Assembly (NCBI GenBank): GCA_001910725.1 | Contig: MJGA01000044.1 | Location: forward strand, 62,001 to 126,000 | Length of the DNA stretch: 64,000 nt | DNA from: Phanerodontia chrysosporium | Lineage: Eukaryota > Basidiomycota > Agaricomycetes > Polyporales > Phanerochaetaceae | Direction of reading: 5' to 3' | Part shown: in pieces, positions 62,210-64,000 of the stretch | How positions within the stretch are numbered: the first letter of the stretch is position 1 | Layout: each line of letters begins with the position of its first letter | Notes under the pieces: generated by a model | The model's input: only the letters and a program-made list of their open reading frames with translations | What the model was told of the DNA's origin: nothing | The model's database searches: none | Made by a program: the position numbers and the translations under genes

Positions 62210-64000
62210 CTAGTTGGACCAATGAGTACGCTGGTCACGTAGATCGCGTAACAACTCACAGGCCATGTTCGAGAACTGCTGCTGGAGCTCATCCATGTTC
62301 ACATCAGGGTCAACCGGAGGAGGAGTCGAGGGTTCGTTCTCATCCTCATCCATGCGATCCCCTTGACGTGGCTCCTGCTCGTCATCCCCGTCCTCGTCGT
62401 CGTTGCTGTAACTCGGCTGACGTGGCTCATCCTCATTGTCGCTGGGATCAAGCTGGTCTTGCTCGTCACCCTGATTGTCGGAGGGTATGGTACCGGCAGA
62501 GATTGAGTTCGACGGCTCCGTGGGGTCGATATCCATGTCTTCAGGCTCCAGAGGCGGTGCGACAGTGGAGTTGCGCCCGGACTTCTGCTTCCGCCTTGGG
62601 GGAACGACTCGCCATTCTCCGCCCTCCTCCGATTCAGGACCAGGCGACGGAGCTGGATCGTTGTCCACGTTCGGCTCGGTCTCAGTCTCCTGAGCCTTGC
62701 CCTTGCCCTTGCCTTTACCTTTGCTCTTGCCCTTGCCCTTGCCTTTGCCCTTGCCCTTGCCGGAGCTCGTTGCCTCGCTGTCACGTCGAGCGGTATCGGG
62801 AACCTCGTCGTCGTCGTTGTCGTGGTCATTGTCCGAAGTTGAGCCATGGTCGAAGTCGATCTCGTTCTCCCGGTGACCCGCTTGGGCGTTGAGGGATTTC
62901 GCTGTTCAAAGCATTCGTTAGGATATGTTACAAGTGTGTGAATTCCACCAATAGGCTTACCGACGACTGGCGTAATGACCGGCTTGAACAACATCTCTTG
63001 CATGCGAGCCTTACCGAACGCGATGTTGGCGATGGACCGTTCGCCGACGTCAAGTGCAAGGGGCCGGTAGAGGATGACCTGCTTCGCCTGAGGCGGACGC
63101 CAGACACGACCAGTCAGCTGCCGATCTTCTTGAGCGGACCACATAGGGGACTGAGATGCGGAGAAGTAAGCGATGAGGATGCTACACGCAAAAGCAGAGG
63201 CACATACCTTGAGGATGACGATGTTTGCGCAGTCAATGTTCAGCCCAGACTGACCGACACCCGAGACGACGAGGACGAGAGGTTCCTTGGACTCGCGGAA
63301 TTCCTTGAGCACTCGAGCTCGCTTGGTCGGGGAAACCTTGCCAGAGATGAAGAGCGACTTGATGCCCTCCAAGTTAAAGACCTGAATGTGTCACAGGGCA
63401 TAGTCAGTGCGTGTATCGGTCAGTGGCAAGCTAATCAACTCACCCTTTTGACCATCTCGTGGTGCGACGTGAACGACTCGTAGAGGATGACCTTGTCGAC
63501 AGCGTGGATTTTGTCGAGCCAAAACTGAAGTTCCGTGGACGGGGAGAACTCCGCGCCTGATGCCTTCGCGTTCTGGTACTCTTCGTACTCCTGAGCTAGC
63601 TGGGGATCGTCCGGTGGTGGATGAGAGTACGGTTCACCAGGTACGAGGTCGTTGGTCCAAGCCTGCCACTCTGGATCATCCTCGTCAATGTCGACGAACC
63701 GATCACCTCCAGGGCATTTGTTCACCAGGGGCGGGAGACTGGGCTTGGAGAAGTGGTACTTCAGGATCTTGATCACAGCCTGGAGTTTCGTAGCCGGTTG
63801 TTCCCTCCACTCCTCCAGCGACGCCGGACCTCTCCACAGCTTGTCCTGCAAGAACTTGACGTGATCGAGGACAATACGTGACAGCAAGTAGAATCGCTGA
63901 AAACAGCAGTCAGCGCAATTATCGGAGCAGAGCTTGTGGAAGCAGGGCGGTCACCGGAGGTGACCACCATTGAGCCTCGTACTCACATTTGACGGAAATC
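62210..64000 (-). CDS. SNF2-type helicase, C-terminal lobe and tail (N-terminus off window)
   Basis: Exons on the minus strand: >64000-63987, 63896-63444, 63381-63208, 63150-62961 and 62901-62210, with introns of 90, 62, 57 and 59 nt; frames agree. The visible protein starts near RFYLLSRIVLDHVKFLQDKLW. Helicase C-terminal domain: KVILYESFTSHHEMVKR, FNLEGIKSLFISGKVSPTKR, FRESKEPLVLVVS, then motif V (GVGQSGLNIDCANIVI) and motif VI (SAQEDRQLTGRVWRPPQAKQV with the Q-x-GR-x-R-like pattern), followed by VILYRPLALDVGERSIANIA. The tail has a Gly-Lys repeat (about 62700-62760), an acidic region, and EWRVVPPRRKQK. ATP-dependent remodeller or translocase family; the ATP-binding lobe lies beyond the window. 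Confidence 0.85.

Overview
The window looks like a repeat-dense stretch of a filamentous basidiomycete (Agaricomycete-type) nuclear genome. The grounds are GC-rich coding sequence, many 48-72 nt introns with GTRAGT...YAG borders, chromodomain Ty3/gypsy elements, a LINE with endonuclease, RT and RNase H, and host-type genes with long acidic and Lys-rich tracts. No organism can be named from sequence alone. There are no rRNA, tRNA or CRISPR features.

Layout. 1-2.4 kb: the end of a spliced Zn2Cys6-type gene (copy G) and a small two-exon gene. 2.4-13.3 kb: A-family LTR debris and a deleted element (E), whose 3' LTR is split by a complete gypsy element C (+, 4883-12584, TSD CCAAA). 13.3-21.1 kb: element D (-, 13347-21083, TSD TATAT), the same family as C in inverted orientation and with intact reading frames. 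23.1-25.8 kb: deleted A-family element F. 26-28.2 kb: tandem repeats, a shrunken solo LTR and a palindrome array. 28.3-50.0 kb: a three-level nest. A LINE (-) is split by gypsy element B (-, 32402-48737, TSD GATGC), and B is split by gypsy element A (+, 35638-43378, TSD CCATT). 51.86-58.42 kb: an 8-exon host gene of unknown function. 59.6-61.4 kb: a fuller copy of the repeat found at 28.3-29.3 kb. 62.2-64 kb: the C-terminal part of an SNF2-type helicase gene (-).

How the parts relate. The three gypsy families (A, B, C/D) share one replication design. A 10-11 nt primer-binding site lies 2 nt inside the 5' LTR and is exactly complementary to the predicted first bases of the mRNA, 32-34 nt downstream of a TATA box. 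That is Tf1-like self-priming. On top of this each family has its own accessory gene. A and its relatives E, F and G carry a spliced gene in antisense to gag-pol that encodes coiled coil, Zn2Cys6 cluster (lost in E) and an acidic tail. B carries a full dUTPase domain fused to the C-terminus of pol, and a 261-codon ORF ahead of gag. C and D carry a related pre-gag frame, but the whole 1.46 kb between predicted cap site and gag contains no ATG at all. It is in phase with gag and separated from it by one UAG kept in both copies. C/D gag-pol is joined by a canonical -1 slippery heptamer, GGGTTTT.

The best candidates for something undescribed are the antisense Zn2Cys6 gene, the pol-dUTPase fusion, the AUG-free pre-gag frame, and a family of perfect 26-bp palindromes confined to introns and 5' flank of the 51.9-58.4 kb gene. 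All homology statements come from reading motifs by eye; no database was searched.
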